Positions 34,091 through 44,894 of a stretch of DNA of 64,000 nucleotides are shown in pieces. How positions within the stretch are numbered: position 1 is the first letter of the stretch; each line of letters starts with the position of its first letter. The notes beneath the pieces were generated by a model, which did not search any database, was not told the DNA's origin, and was given only the letters and a program-made list of their open reading frames with translations. Origin of the DNA: Hymenopus coronatus (Eukaryota > Arthropoda > Insecta > Mantodea > Hymenopodidae); assembly GCA_030762935.1 (NCBI GenBank), contig CM060900.1, positions 402,121,632 to 402,185,631 on the forward strand. Direction: 5' to 3'. The position numbers and the translations under genes are program-made.

Positions 34091-34298
34091 TACAATTCTA
34101 AGAAATACAATAAATAGGCCGGGCCAGGCAATTACCTTCCGTACAAGTGTCACTCTCTAAATAATTCCTGTTTAGGCATTTCTGGGATTTCCTAGACTTC
34201 AGTACAAATGTCAACAAACTCCACCTCCGTAGAAGTGTCACAAGCTCCTCCTCGTGGGCACAGGTAGAATAACTAGCATAAGGTTCGGTACTAAATGC

Positions 34299-34548
34299 TA
34301 CGCCGATCCCGGTGGCCGCGCTCGCTAAAGTGTCTCGCTTTGGCGCTTCGTGGTGCAAAGGATCGTGGGTTCGAGTCCCGCCTTGGGCATGGGTGTTTCT
34401 GTGTTTGTAAATGTGTCTATGTCTGTATATGTAAAAGGAAAACGTTAAGAATGATAAGGTTTACTAAGGAAGTATAGGAAACTGGAAAAAATGGGGATAA
34501 AAAAAATACAGCGCCGGAGTCCTGACAAGCCTCCGGAGGTACATTTTT
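34299..34548 (+). repeat. tRNA-derived SINE, family S2, near full length
   Basis: Head 'ggtggccgcgctcgctaaag', 'tgtctcgctttggcgcttcg' and a strong B box 'gtgggttcgagtcccgcctt'. The body continues to 'cagcgccggagtcctgac' and ends 'cctccggaggtacattttt'. The orientation is opposite to the other three S2 copies. Confidence 0.8.
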
Positions 34549-34667
34549 TATATGAAAAAAATGCCTACCGTCCGTATCCTATTCCTAAAGTATAACCCAG
34601 CTTGATTTTTAGTTTTCTCTATACACCATCCTTTATTTCCATATTTTCCACAAACTGCTAATTTCTA

Positions 34668-35232
34668 ATTTATGCTAGTCGAGACGAACCTTCGCACAAA
34701 TATCTTCATTACACATTTTGTTGTAGGTGCACGAGATAGAGGAAACTGTATTGATAGTGGCTCTGAAATTCCATTGTCTTTCCATGCAATCACGAGAAAC
34801 AACTGAATACCAACAACAATTTAAGAAATTATCAAGAATTGAACATTTAAACCAGTTATAATGGATGGCTCGGAAACGGCTGATATCACAAAACAATTTT
34901 ATAAGTAAATTGCGTGTTTTAACGAGATCTACAATGTTTGTGCAATATATTTTTGTTTGTCTTTTTTCCCCTCTCTATCTTTTATGCTTTACCGATTTTA
35001 TAGAATTCCTTCCGAATAAGCAGGACCGCACAGGCTAATCGCAGAAAATTCAAGATACACGTTTAAATTATCATGACAATATTTTAAATGTAGGTATTCT
35101 TAATAAAAGTTGCTTAGAAATGTTTGGTAATAACAATATCGAAGAATCTTCATGTAAAGAATAGTTTGAGGTGGAGATTTGTTTGAAAATCTTCGTGTCG
35201 AATATCTGGAAGACCCTAAACGTTTTCTGCTT
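34668..35232 (+). repeat. RepA-related copy, 5' and middle part, diverged subtype
   Basis: Blocks 'ttatgctagtcgagacgaac', 'tctgaaattccattgtcttt', 'catgcaatcacgagaaacaa', 'gcgtgttttaacgagatcta', 'gaaaattcaagatacacg' and 'gaaaatcttcgtgtcgaata' follow RepA order. It breaks off at 'gagttttgctgttcatg', where a SINE sits, and resumes at 35738. Confidence 0.7.
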
Positions 35233-35261
35233 TAGAGTTTTGCTGTTCATGCCAAGATTTT

Positions 35262-35720
35262 CGTAGTAATGTGCAGGCTCGCATTAGGGAGGTACCGGGT
35301 TCGATTCCTCTCGACCTTGTGCTTTTCCTGGTTTCCCCTGGTCAGTTGGGGAATGCTGCGATGGTGTCTACCATGATTTTTTCCCTCTGTCCCCTTTCAT
35401 TCCTCTTCCTTTTCATGCTTCCAGTGCCGTTTAGGTTTTATGGGTACCGGACAGATTGCACGGATACTTGCCCAATGGAAAGAGTACTCCCCGTGTACAC
35501 TACTGGGATACATGGTGATCTGGTCGTTCATCACCTTCTCTGAGCAGCTCCAGAAGTGGGACGATTCTTCGAGCCAGGAACTGCTGGATACTTTCGCACG
35601 TCTGCCTGCGGCTTGTAGCTCCTGTGGTATCTTCACTTCATTCCTTCCTCCAGGAGGTGGTAGCAGCAATGGATCATCTGTAGGTCGCAAGGCGTGTTGT
35701 GTTCCTCTCCGTTGTAAAAC
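35262..35720 (+). repeat. SINE insertion (family S7 head) splitting a RepA copy
   Basis: The head contains 'gctcgcattagggaggtacc' and 'ggttcgattcctctcgacct' (B box), then 'cttttcctggtttcccctgg' and 'tcagttggggaatgctg'. A GC-richer tail of about 260 bp follows to 35720; its 135-codon frame has no known domain. RepA sequence stands on both sides ('gctgttcatg' left and 'ctgctcacag' right), so this is an insertion with a possible degraded 10-bp duplication. Confidence 0.6.
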
Positions 35721-35737
35721 CTATACATCTATACTGC

Positions 35738-35865
35738 TCACAGGGGCTCGCACAGGCCTTTTTCTAAAAATTATTTTTATTCAGAGTGTCTCAAAACATG
35801 CATTTCCGGTACGTCGCGATTTAAAATTATGGGTAGGTACGTGGTAGAGAAACTGAAAATATACA
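35738..35865 (+). repeat. RepA 3' part, continuation after SINE insertion
   Basis: 'gcctttttctaaaaattatt', 'tcaaaacatgcatttccgg' and 'gggtaggtacgtggtagaga' match the RepA 3' module after the microsatellite. Together with 34668-35232 it makes one interrupted copy. Confidence 0.65.
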
Positions 35866-36254
35866 TTTCTATATGAATGCATTTCCTTATGAAACTTTGT
35901 CGTGGTCAAGTGTCATGTAATTTTGCCTCAGGTTGTGAAAACTTCAGATATTTTCATAGTGACATTTCTGAGTTATTCAGCCGGTATAACTGCAATTATT
36001 ATGACCAGTGTTATCACAAAACGTGCTTCTTTTGGTTTTGGTTATAATGGGTCAAATGTTTTTGTCTTTCATATATCCTTTTCTATTACATGTTATATAA
36101 TTGCTCTAGTTGCGTTATTTATTGCCAGTGCCGTGACCTCCACCCTTGACCTGCCTTGTGGTGATAACTGCGTGGTTGTTGAGTGATGCGATATTGTTTA
36201 TCATGAAGAGAACACGATACATGAAACCCTGTTTTCTACACTTAGCACCAGTTT
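35866..36254. other. No recognised gene; hydrophobic open frame
   Basis: A plus-strand frame without an ATG start covers 35902-36186 and would encode two hydrophobic segments (around IVTFLSYSAGITAIIM and ITCYIIALVALFIASAV) ending DNCVVVE. I recognise no family. A 'tgcctcag' just before 35930 looks like a splice acceptor, but such matches are frequent by chance. Confidence 0.25.
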
Positions 36255-36477
36255 TTTTGTTTTTTTTTAAAATACAGTACCGGATTCTGATCAGGACTCC
36301 GGCACTGTATACCCTACTTTTATTTTCTTTTTACTTTGTTTTGCCGTATTATTACTGTTTTCTTACTTTTACAACACACACATATACACGAACATATAAC
36401 ACCCATGATCCCCAGCGCTACGAAGCACCAAAGCGGGACGCCTTGGCGAGCGCGGCCATGGGGACCGGCTGGCTTCG
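36255..36477 (-). repeat. tRNA-derived SINE, family S2
   Basis: The plus strand begins with T runs and 'ctgatcaggactccggcact', the inverted S2 tail, and ends with 'gcgagcgcggccatggggac', the inverted head. The B box region is shortened ('acccatgatccccagcg'), so part of the tRNA-like head has been deleted. Confidence 0.7.
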
Positions 36478-37482
36478 GCGCAGGTTGCATGTGGTGGGAA
36501 ATTCAGTTATGTTTGCGTGGAGGTTTTGTGACGTAGCACACGATGGGGTGGGGTGGTACAGTCTTACATACCGGTTGTAATTATGGGAACGTTTCGTTAC
36601 CAATGTTTACATTGAAGCGCGCTCAGAAGTATTCATTGAGTGGTAGCAACACACTCTACAAGTTACTATGATAAAATAATTCGTTAGACAATTCGTTGTG
36701 CTGCAATGGACATGTCAAAATCACTAATGACTGAGGAGCTAAAGGAATCTCTAGTATACATTAAAAATAGCTTTGCAGATCTATTTAAAACAATACCAAT
36801 GCTTTAGTCTACAATTTTAGAAATGTCCGAAGCGTTTTGCATAGTAGACAAATTACTAGACAGTGAAAGAAACGCCACCAGATACTGCAAAATAAAGAAC
36901 AAAATTCGAAAATGTTCTGCGCAAAAATCTTGGATATGCAAACTATGTGTGATATAAGGGGTGTAATTTTGGTCAGCGAGCATAAATCTACAAGAATGAA
37001 CATTGATGATGTTCCGTACTTCCGATTGGCAGCAGTCACATCATACGATATTGAGATACGCTTTTATTTATACAGAACTATCTTAACGATTGATAACAGA
37101 AAGTACTTTTCACGTCATACACTAACAAGATATATCGTTACTCAAAGCAAGTTTTAAGGTGAACTACGTACACGGAAACGTTTATTTTTATTTGCTGTTA
37201 TTTGTTAATCTAGTTCTTCTAATTATGCTTCTATGACTGATTCCACTGCACAGAGTAATTTAAACATTTATTTATTTTATTGCGAGTGGTAGATTTTTTT
37301 TTTTTATTTTAGTGAATTTTACGCTTACATAGAAACGATATGCCACCTTTACCTACATGGAAATAACAAATGTCTAAGAAACAAAGGGGAAAATAAATCT
37401 AAGCGCTTTAACAGCATTAGCTAGCCACTTTAACCGGACGTGCCGGCGTGTTTCCCTCCCCTTCCTTTCCACCTCTACTGTA
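36478..37482. other. No recognised feature
   Basis: About 1 kb of AT-rich sequence with a T run at 37286-37300. No gene or shared repeat seen. Confidence 0.4.
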
Positions 37483-37494
37483 AACAAACATGAA

Positions 37495-37767
37495 AAATGG
37501 AGTGTTATTTATGAACGCTCTTTAACTGCTGTGGTTCTCAGTGTTCCATTCTATACTGGGCGTGAAAGACCGATTAATTTTGCTCAGAGGCCTCTCTATC
37601 AGGCTTGAGGTTCTTTTACGTGCCGTAAATCTACGACTTGGGGACCAACGGCTTAACATCCCTTCCGAAGGATTTTTTGCGCCCGAAAACATCCATCGTC
37701 CTCGTTTGAACCCTCGACCTTGGGCATATAAAGTTAGCATGGTAACCATTACACCACGGAGGGTGAC
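37495..37767 (-). repeat. tRNA-derived SINE, family S1, with exact target-site duplication
   Basis: Full S1 copy in inverse orientation: tail 'gagtgttatttatgaacgct', body 'gctcagaggcctctctatca', head with 'gttagcatggtaaccattac' (A box) and 'cacggagggtgac'. The 12-bp repeat AACAAACATGAA stands at 37483-37494 and 37768-37779. This exact duplication marks it as an LINE-mobilised retroposon. Confidence 0.9.
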
Positions 37768-37779
37768 AACAAACATGAA

Positions 37780-38024
37780 GAGCAAACGAGTCGGTCTCAG
37801 TATTAATCTATGGTATTAGTTCTCAAGCTGATGTCGTTTGCAAACTATGTCGAAGCCTAGTTATCACTTTTAATTATTTTAATCAGCAATACTAACACAT
37901 ACCTTTTGGCTTCTAACAGTAGCTATGATTGCATGATCAAAGAATGCTTCTTTCTCATAGCTGTATGTGTTGAGTCTTAACTAACAAAATATCTAAAATC
38001 TGTGGCCCGCGTATTTACAATTTG
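37780..38024. other. No recognised feature
   Basis: AT-rich spacer before the RepA pair at 38.0-39.0 kb. Confidence 0.35.
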
Positions 38025-38148
38025 TGATATATTTAATTTCTCTAACACATATGTACACTCGTAGCGGGTAGAGCAGGATTTGCACTCCATCTAAACATTC
38101 GTAACCGAAACTTGACCGGAAACACAAGTTAGTTTTCACTGAATAAAA
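38025..38148 (-). repeat. RepA 3' module, inverted, adjoining a RepA start
   Basis: The plus strand reads 'atttaatttctctaacacat', 'atgtacactcgtagcgggta', then 'tgaccggaaacacaagttag', the inverted RepA 3' module. It abuts the start of the next RepA copy in opposite orientation, with only an A run between. Confidence 0.75.
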
Positions 38149-38149
38149 A

Positions 38150-39016
38150 AAAAATCTGATGTGTTCCATTCCCATGACCTTCTCTACTTGTTCTAAAATA
38201 AACTATTCTTATAAAAGATCATATGTTCTTTTATCAACATGCTAATCGAGATAAAGATTAGCAGAAATTATGGTATTACTTGCTTCCTTCTAACAAGTAG
38301 GGAAATAAGGGAATACACCGGGCTAAAGCGGCAGTCAGGTCTCCCTAAAAGCTGGTCGATATGTGATCAACTGAATTTTGGTTCGTTACCACTAAAACGA
38401 GAGATAAAAATAAATGTGACTCCATTTGAGAAAAGTTAAGTAGTTTAAAATTGAAACAAATAACAAGGAATATCTTGGAAACTCTTAACTCTGCAATACA
38501 AATGTATATGAGAAAAATTTGTGTTTTAACAAGCTCTACATCTTTGTGAGTAAGTTTTTGTCTATTTACACGGTTTACCAGCTATGCAAAATTCAGCAAA
38601 AGTCATCCATAATGAGCAGGTCCTCAGAAGCCAATCTCAGAAATTTCAAGATACGCATTTATTTTTTATGTAGATATCTTTAATATATTGCATTCAAATA
38701 AAAGTCGTTTGAGCCATTTTTGAGAAAAACAAAATTCTCAATTCGGGTGGGGATTTTCTTGAAACTTTTCCTGAAGCATCCCTGGAAGATACTAAACTTA
38801 AGTTTGGCGTTTAACGATCTTTTACTTTTTGAGCTATGCTGTTCAAAGGCGCAGGCGCACATACACACCGGCCTTTTTCAAAAAATGCGTTTTGTGGCTT
38901 ATGGTACCTCAAAACACACATTTCCGATAAAATCTTAGTATCCAATTTTTGGGTGGAATGCAATACTTTCTCTATACACTATGTACATAGTACGTGTAAA
39001 GGAAATAAAAATGTAT
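38150..39016 (+). repeat. RepA copy, full length
   Basis: Starts AAAATCTGATGTGTTCCATT at 38150, runs through every RepA block, has 'gttcaaaggcgcaggcgcac' in place of a long CA tract, and ends with CCAATTTTTGGGTGGAATGC, the perfect palindrome ACTATGTACATAGT and 'gtgtaaaggaaataaaaatg'. About 865 bp. It is a good reference for the family. Confidence 0.9.
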
Positions 39017-39033
39017 AGGAAAAGGTAAAACAT

Positions 39034-39074
39034 TAAATTGAGTGTTATTTATAGACGCTCTTCCGAGAGTCCTT
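39034..39074 (-). repeat. S1 SINE tail fragment
   Basis: 'ttgagtgttatttatagacg' and 'ctctt' match the inverted S1 tail; the sequence diverges afterwards. Only about 40 bp, so this may be a 5'-truncated copy. Confidence 0.4.
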
Positions 39075-40388
39075 TGTTTGTCTACCCGTAGTTGGTCAGT
39101 TGACTTGCGCATGGTAAAGTGTTACGTACCTTATTCGTTGTTGCGCCGGTTGCTGCGATCGGTTCTTGATAGCAATTGTAGCTCTCTCAGGTGTTGTACA
39201 ACGACTATACTTAAAGGTTACGTAATAGGGAGGTAGACAGAATAAAATACTATACTACTGTTGAAGTTGAACAATAAAATTTATATTCTTGAGAATCATT
39301 AATCATGAAGTTCAACTCTGGGTGGCACTAGTCTCCTAAGCAACTTTAGCAAAAGTTTTACACTCACACAAAGCACATCAAGATACCTGTTGCCTGCATT
39401 TCGCTCTTACAGCACTTATTACTGTCCATATTTAACAATTACATCTTTAACGCGCCCTTACTAAATATACCTCACGTGGACTTGTCAGCTCAAAGTTAAA
39501 TGCACAAGCGAGTTAAAATACTCTATTCCTTTGTGACATTAGCGTGCATTTTCGTGAAACGACGAGCATGGATTTGGTAGCATGAAATCAGAATCACAAG
39601 TGGCGCTAGCAATATTTCTACAGCCTATATACGATTTTCCTTTAAATATTGCGCCATAACGTCATTGGCTTACTTTAAGTTAGTGAGTGGGAGGATCACG
39701 TGAAAACATCACGTCACACGTTTGTTCAGAATCACGTGATACAGAATTACAATACAAAATATCCTGGCTCTAAATATATAGTGGTTTCACTAGGAACATG
39801 TCCATACGTCTTTATAGCGTGTAGCGCATGAGTCAAACACAAAATATTAGAAATTGGGTAAGGCAGTCCTTTTAACAAAAAGACAGCCTAGCCTTGGGAA
39901 TACATCTTCAGAAAGCAACTTCTTCTGTTCCCTCTTCTGAGCTAAAATGTACAAGTTTTTCTTTCAACATTTCATACGAAACACAAAATTTAACTTAAAT
40001 ACGTATATTACAATCAACTGAAATTATTCATATATATAATAGGACAATTATTATTTCTTCACAATACAGTGTAAACTTTCAAATATTACACCAATAGTTT
40101 GGTCTATATTATGCCATCTAAAAATAGGTTTTAAATTTGTATCTCAGGTTCTGAGATATTCTTCAACGTGAAAACCACAAACAATGCATTATCTCTTCCT
40201 CAAAATAGCTCGTTTTCAGTAACAATTTAACACATTCCCTTAAACCCGTTGTATGCTGTTTATTAAACATTATTTATATAAATATTACATTTTCCTTTTA
40301 TCACATTGATTAGAACAATTACATTCTACTCAAGCGTTCCATTTCAAGATTTCCCTGAAAACAAACTTTATAAGGATCCAGAAAAAAA
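39075..40388. other. No recognised feature
   Basis: About 1.3 kb of AT-rich sequence without recognised genes or repeats. Confidence 0.4.
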
Positions 40389-40389
40389 A

Positions 40390-41279
40390 ATTACAGCACT
40401 TTCTCTTGCACGTATGTACAATGCACATAGTGGATAGAGGAAGTATTGTAATCCAACAAAAATTTGGATACCGAGATTTCACCGAAAATATATGTTTTAG
40501 GGTCCCCAAAATAAGCATTTTTAGGAGAAGGTCCGCGTATGCGTGTCTATGGACAGCATAACTCTAACGGAAAGAACTTGGTATTTAGTCTCAGTATCTT
40601 CCAAATATGCAACGCGACGATTTTCTGAAAAATCTCCCCACTCCCACCTGCCCTTCATATGGAACTTTGTTTAAAATGTTGTATTTTCTCAAAAATGGCT
40701 CTAATGGCTGTGATTGAAACACTATATAGTTAATATGTTTTATGGCAGAAAAAATGTATATATGGAATTTTCTGGGAATACCCTCCTAAGACCTCTTCAT
40801 TCTGGATGGCTTTTATATAATATTTGTATAACTAGTGAACTGTAAGAGATATACAAACACTTACTACCAAAAAAAAAAAATTGTAGATCTCGTTAAACCA
40901 CACAATTTACGTCATATACACTTTTTTTGTAGAGTTAACCCTTCCGAGATATTCCACGTTATAGGTTTCAGTTTTAAGATACTTTAGACTTTTCTGAAAC
41001 GGTAAGACATCTTTATTTTCATCTTTTCTTTGTTTAATCCTAAAAAGCAAAGAGAACTGAATTTCAATTGTTTCATATAGCGACCGGTTTTAAAAGATTA
41101 GAGCTTTAGCCTAGTGTATTGCCTCATTTCCCTTTTACTTACGGAGAACCAAGTAATAAGACCAATTCTGCTAACGCTTATCTCGATTAGTATGATGTAG
41201 ATACAAGAATAATCTTTTGTAAGAAATGTTTGTTTGCGGAACAGCCAGACAGAGTCATGTGAATGGAACACATCAGATT
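40390..41279 (-). repeat. RepA copy, full length, first unit of a tandem dimer
   Basis: Inverted 3' end at 40395 ('cactttctcttgcacgtatg'), palindrome-like TATGTACAATGCACATA, 3' module, a shortened microsatellite zone, body, and the inverted start 'gtgaatggaacacatcagat' at 41260-41279. The next copy starts at once in the same orientation. Confidence 0.92.
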
Positions 41280-41410
41280 TTTACTTTCTCTAGCTCGTGT
41301 GTACAATGTACATAATGGATAGAGAAGGTATTGTATTCCATCCAAAAATTTGATGTCGGGATTTCACCGGAAATATGTTTTGAGGTTCCCTGAGTCCGAG
41401 AAAAAGGTCC

Positions 41411-41458
<48 letters not shown>

Positions 41459-42206
41459 ACAGCATAGCCCAAAAACGAAAAGAACGTTAGAAACCAAACT
41501 TGGTTTTTAAGTTTAGTATCTTCCAGGAATGCGACAGGAAGATTTTCAAGAACATCTCCCCACTCCAAACTACCCTTAATATGTTTTTTTTTTGTTTTGA
41601 AAATTGTGTTTTTCTCAAAAATTGCTCAAACGATTTTGGATTAAAAGCCGCATATTAACGATATTTACATCACAAATAAACGATAAATTTTGAATTTTCT
41701 GGGAATAGCCTCTAAGACCTCTTTATTCTGGATGAGTTTTGCAGAATTTTGCATAACGGTTAAACCGCACAAAAACTTACTACACAAAATTGTAGAATTT
41801 GTTAAAACACATAATTTATATTATATACTTTTTTTTTTTTTTTTTTTTTTTTTTTGTAGAGGTGACCGTTTCTGAGATATTCCTTGTTATTGGTTTCAAA
41901 TTTAAACTACTTTTCTCAAACTGGAAGTGACGTTTCGTTTCATCTCTTTTGTTTTACTGCAGGCCATGCAAAACGAGCCGAACTTTAGTTGTTTCATATA
42001 GGACCATATTTTAAAAGATTTGACTATCGATTTATTCTAGTATGTTCCATTATATCCCTTCTACTTACAGGAAGCAAGTAATAAGACAATTTCTGCTAAT
42101 GTTTACCTTGATTAGCATGTCGTAGATAAAGAATAATCTTTTGTAAAGAAAGTTGTTTGTGTAACTGCTGGAGAAAGTCATGTGAATGGAACACATCAGA
42201 TTTTTT
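41280..42206 (-). repeat. RepA copy, full length, second unit of a tandem dimer
   Basis: Begins 'ttactttctctagctcgtgt', has GTGTACAATGTACATAA near its end, a long GT tract at 41412-41457 in the microsatellite position, and ends 'gtgaatggaacacatcagat' at 42185-42204. Head-to-tail with the unit at 40390-41279, sharing an uninterrupted junction. Contains a T run of about 27 at 41829-41855. Confidence 0.92.
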
Positions 42207-42209
42207 GAA

Positions 42210-43055
42210 ATATATTCTGTGTAATTGTGTTCACATTAGGCGGGTGTGCGTTTGTGCGCAACTCAGAAATTTTAGTGGTGAATTTTTGCATACAATATGT
42301 CTATCGTACTCGCGCAGTGTACAGTTGAGTATATCAGTTCTATCATCCCATTTACACATCTGGTCCGCCAAGCGCATTGTTCAGAAATTGCGCTAGTGTT
42401 TTGTTAAAATGTAAGATTTTTTTGTGTTTTGAAGTCTTTTTGTGAGCTGTAAATTTGGGAATACATTCTAAGGATATTTTCTGACCAAATTCATTTTCCA
42501 ATTGTGGGGGTCCTATACGGAAGCACGTCCGATACATTATGCTGTATTTACATATTAAAGCTTTCTTTTTAGCATTCTGGTCTTAAAAATCACGATGGAA
42601 GGATCTTAAAGTAACCGTCCACTGCTACTATTTCTTGACACTATTCTTGTAAGTTTTTGATGCGACATACCAAACTAAACTCCTACCACAATTCTTTGTT
42701 CTTCAAAACGTTCCGTATTACTTGATAAAAGTGTGAATGAAGGAAACCAGAGCATTCCTCGTTCCCACAGCATATGATAGCACAAACCACGCTGAAAACT
42801 GAAAACCACAGCTCTGGGTTTCCCAAAGCGATAGCAGTGACTCAACTAGCTCGCTCCTGGTGCGACAACGCTACGTGCATAATAAACAGACCGAGACACA
42901 CACCCATGCTAGCTAAAGCCGTGTTGGTCGCGCGACGTATTTTTGAGTTCGTCCGACTCAGAATCCTGCGCGAATGTCGCGTCGTGTGGTATATATTGTA
43001 ATTTCAGATCACGTCGCACATACCGCCCACGCAAAATCGCTCAATTAAATGAGGC
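42210..43055. other. No recognised feature
   Basis: AT-rich, then slightly GC-richer to 43030. No gene or shared repeat recognised. Confidence 0.4.
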
Positions 43056-43057
43056 AT

Positions 43058-43840
43058 AAACAGCAAAGTGTTCCATTCACATGTTCTTCTCTGTCTGTTC
43101 TGCAAACAAACTATTCTCACAAAAGATAATTATTTTATCTACATTATGCTAATCAAGATAAACATTAACAGAAACTGTCTTTCTATTTAGTTCTTTATAA
43201 ATACAAGGGGAATAAGGGAATATAGTTGCAGTAAAATATTTCAAAAGAGTCGCTGTACGATTTCCATTAAAATTAGGTTATCTTTCCATGGCTGGGAGTA
43301 AAACAAAAGAGATATGAAACGGACGAGGGCTTCCCGTTTGAGAAAATTTTAAATATTTTAAAATTGAAACCAATAATAGGCAATATACCTGGAATGGTTA
43401 GCTCTATAAAAACTGTATGTTACATACATTGTGTGTTTTAAGAGTATCTACAATTTCTGAGTAATACATTTTTTCTAACTCTATCAGTTATGCAAAAGTC
43501 ATTCAGAATAAACAGGACTTCGGAGGCTATTCATAAGAAATTGAGGATGTACATTTCATGTTCCATGTAAATATCTTTAATATTCGGTATTTTAATCAAA
43601 ATCGTTTGAGGCATTTCTATTAGAAAATGGAACATTTCACAAGATATTCCATCTAAAGGGTAGTTTAGGGTGAAGGATTTCTCTGAAAATCTTCGTGTCG
43701 CATCCTTGGAAAATACTAATCTTAAATTCCAACCTTGGTAATTAACGGACTTCTCGTTTTCGAGTTATGCTGTTCACAGGTGGGCCCGCGCGCGCGCGCG
43801 CACACACACGCACACACACACACGCACACTGGCTGGCCGT
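43058..43840 (+). repeat. RepA copy ending at the microsatellite, no 3' module
   Basis: Starts 'aaagtgttccattcacatgt', runs through the body to 'gttatgctgttcacaggtgg', then a long GC/CA tract (43786-43829) and 'ccgttttctaaaaa'. A new RepA start follows directly. The 3' module is absent, as at the 11.04-11.09 kb junction. Confidence 0.85.
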
Positions 43841-44166
43841 TTTCTAAAAATCTGATTATTCCAAACACAACACCATCTATACCTGTTCCGCAAACCAACT
43901 GTTCTTACAAATATTATTCTTTTATCAATAACATACTAATCGAGATAAACATTAGGAATTGTCTTATTACTTGCTTCCTTGTAAGTAGATGGGGAATGCG
44001 GGAATAAACTAGGCAACGCAATAGTCATATACTTTAAAAGTAATCGTTATGTGAAACAATTGAAATTCGGTTCTCTATGCATTCATAGAAGTAAAACAAA
44101 AAATAGATGAAACGAAAGATGACTTCCCGTTTGAGAAAAGTTTAAGTAGTTTAAAATTGGAAACGA
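43841..44166 (+). repeat. RepA copy, first segment (interrupted twice by SINEs)
   Basis: Starts TCTGATTATTCCAAACAC at 43846 and continues to 'agtttaaaattggaaacgat'. Continuation segments are 44555-44600 and 44895-45502. SINEs at 44168-44550 and 44602-44894 interrupt it. Confidence 0.85.
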
Positions 44167-44167
44167 T

Positions 44168-44550
44168 AGTCGGCTTACCCTCCATTCCCTGTATTTAGAA
44201 ACTGGCACCCCAGGGACTTACAGCGGATGCCTGGGGTCAGAAACCTATCTGGGAGCAAGCGGCACGAAACCATAGAATGGAGAACCTGGAACGAGTAGTC
44301 GCCCCGTAGCCAGGCATGAGCGTGAGGAAGTGGATGATATGAAATGCAAGCAAAATGGATGTTAGGAAAGGTGATAATGGAGCAATTGGTGGAAAGAGTG
44401 TCGGAGAAAACCGGAAAACCCAGATAAACCCGCCCAGACGCCGCTTCGTCCACCGCAAATCCCACATGTGGGCGCTTGGGATCAATTCCGCCTTGATGGG
44501 AGGCGAGTGGTCTAACCACTCGGCCACGGCGCCGCCTTGAGAACAATTTC
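44168..44550 (-). repeat. tRNA-derived SINE, family S10, inserted in RepA
   Basis: On the minus strand the head reads 'gcgccgtggccgagtggtta' and 'gaccactcgcctcccatcaa', an almost canonical type II tRNA D arm (leucine/serine style), then 'ggaattgatcccaagcgccc' (B box). A body of about 300 bp follows. RepA sequence stands on both sides. It is the best tRNA-like head here but has a SINE body, so it is not called a tRNA gene. Confidence 0.7.
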
Positions 44551-44601
44551 AAGGAATAATTTGGAAAAGGTTAACTCTAAAATCGTGTTTTAACGAGATC
44601 T

Positions 44602-44894
44602 TGTCGCCCCCAGTTGTGTAGTGTTTACCAAGCTGGTTTAATAATACCCAAGGTCGCGGATCCAAACCCGGCGGAGGGCGATGGATGGTTTGGACGTACA
44701 AATCCTTAGCATGGCTTCCTTCGGATGGGAAGTAAACCGTTGGTCCCGTGTCGTAGATTTATGGATTGTAAAAGAACCTCAAACCAGATAAAGAGGTCTC
44801 TGAGCAAAATTAAGGGGTCTTTAATGCCCAATTTAGAATGTGAGGCTGAGAACCACAGTAGTTAAAGAGCGTCCTTAGATAAAACTACATTTCA
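44602..44894 (+). repeat. tRNA-derived SINE, family S1, with 11-bp target duplication in RepA
   Basis: Degraded tRNA-like head with B box 'gcggatccaaacccggcgga', then 'gtcccgtgtcgtagatttat' and 'tgagaaccacagtagttaaa'. TTTAACGAGAT occurs just before (44589-44599) and just after (44895-44905). It splits a RepA copy that continues in frame with the family order on both sides. Confidence 0.9.

Larger units (their letters stand above)
32271..34258. mobile_element. Candidate foldback-type element with 12-bp direct repeats and inverted motif arrays
   Basis: Exact direct repeats CCTCCTCGTGGG stand at 32271-32282 and 34247-34258. Immediately inside are imperfect inverted repeats of about 22 bp (32283-32304 and 34225-34246) sharing ACACTTCTACGGAG. 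The motif ACA(C/T)TT(G/C)TACGGA occurs six times in one orientation at 32291-32454 and three times inverted at 34138-34239. The interior has AT-rich sequence, then a LINE 3' end and two 5S-like segments, probably later passengers. Whether the direct repeats are a target duplication is inference. Confidence 0.5.

Noticed and set aside
35440..35847. A 135-codon plus-strand frame as a gene
   Set aside because: It starts in the S7 SINE and ends in the RepA 3' module, so it crosses two repeat borders.
35902..36186. A two-helix membrane protein exon
   Set aside because: The frame has no ATG start, no family match and no supporting splice partner, so it is mentioned only as a gap note.
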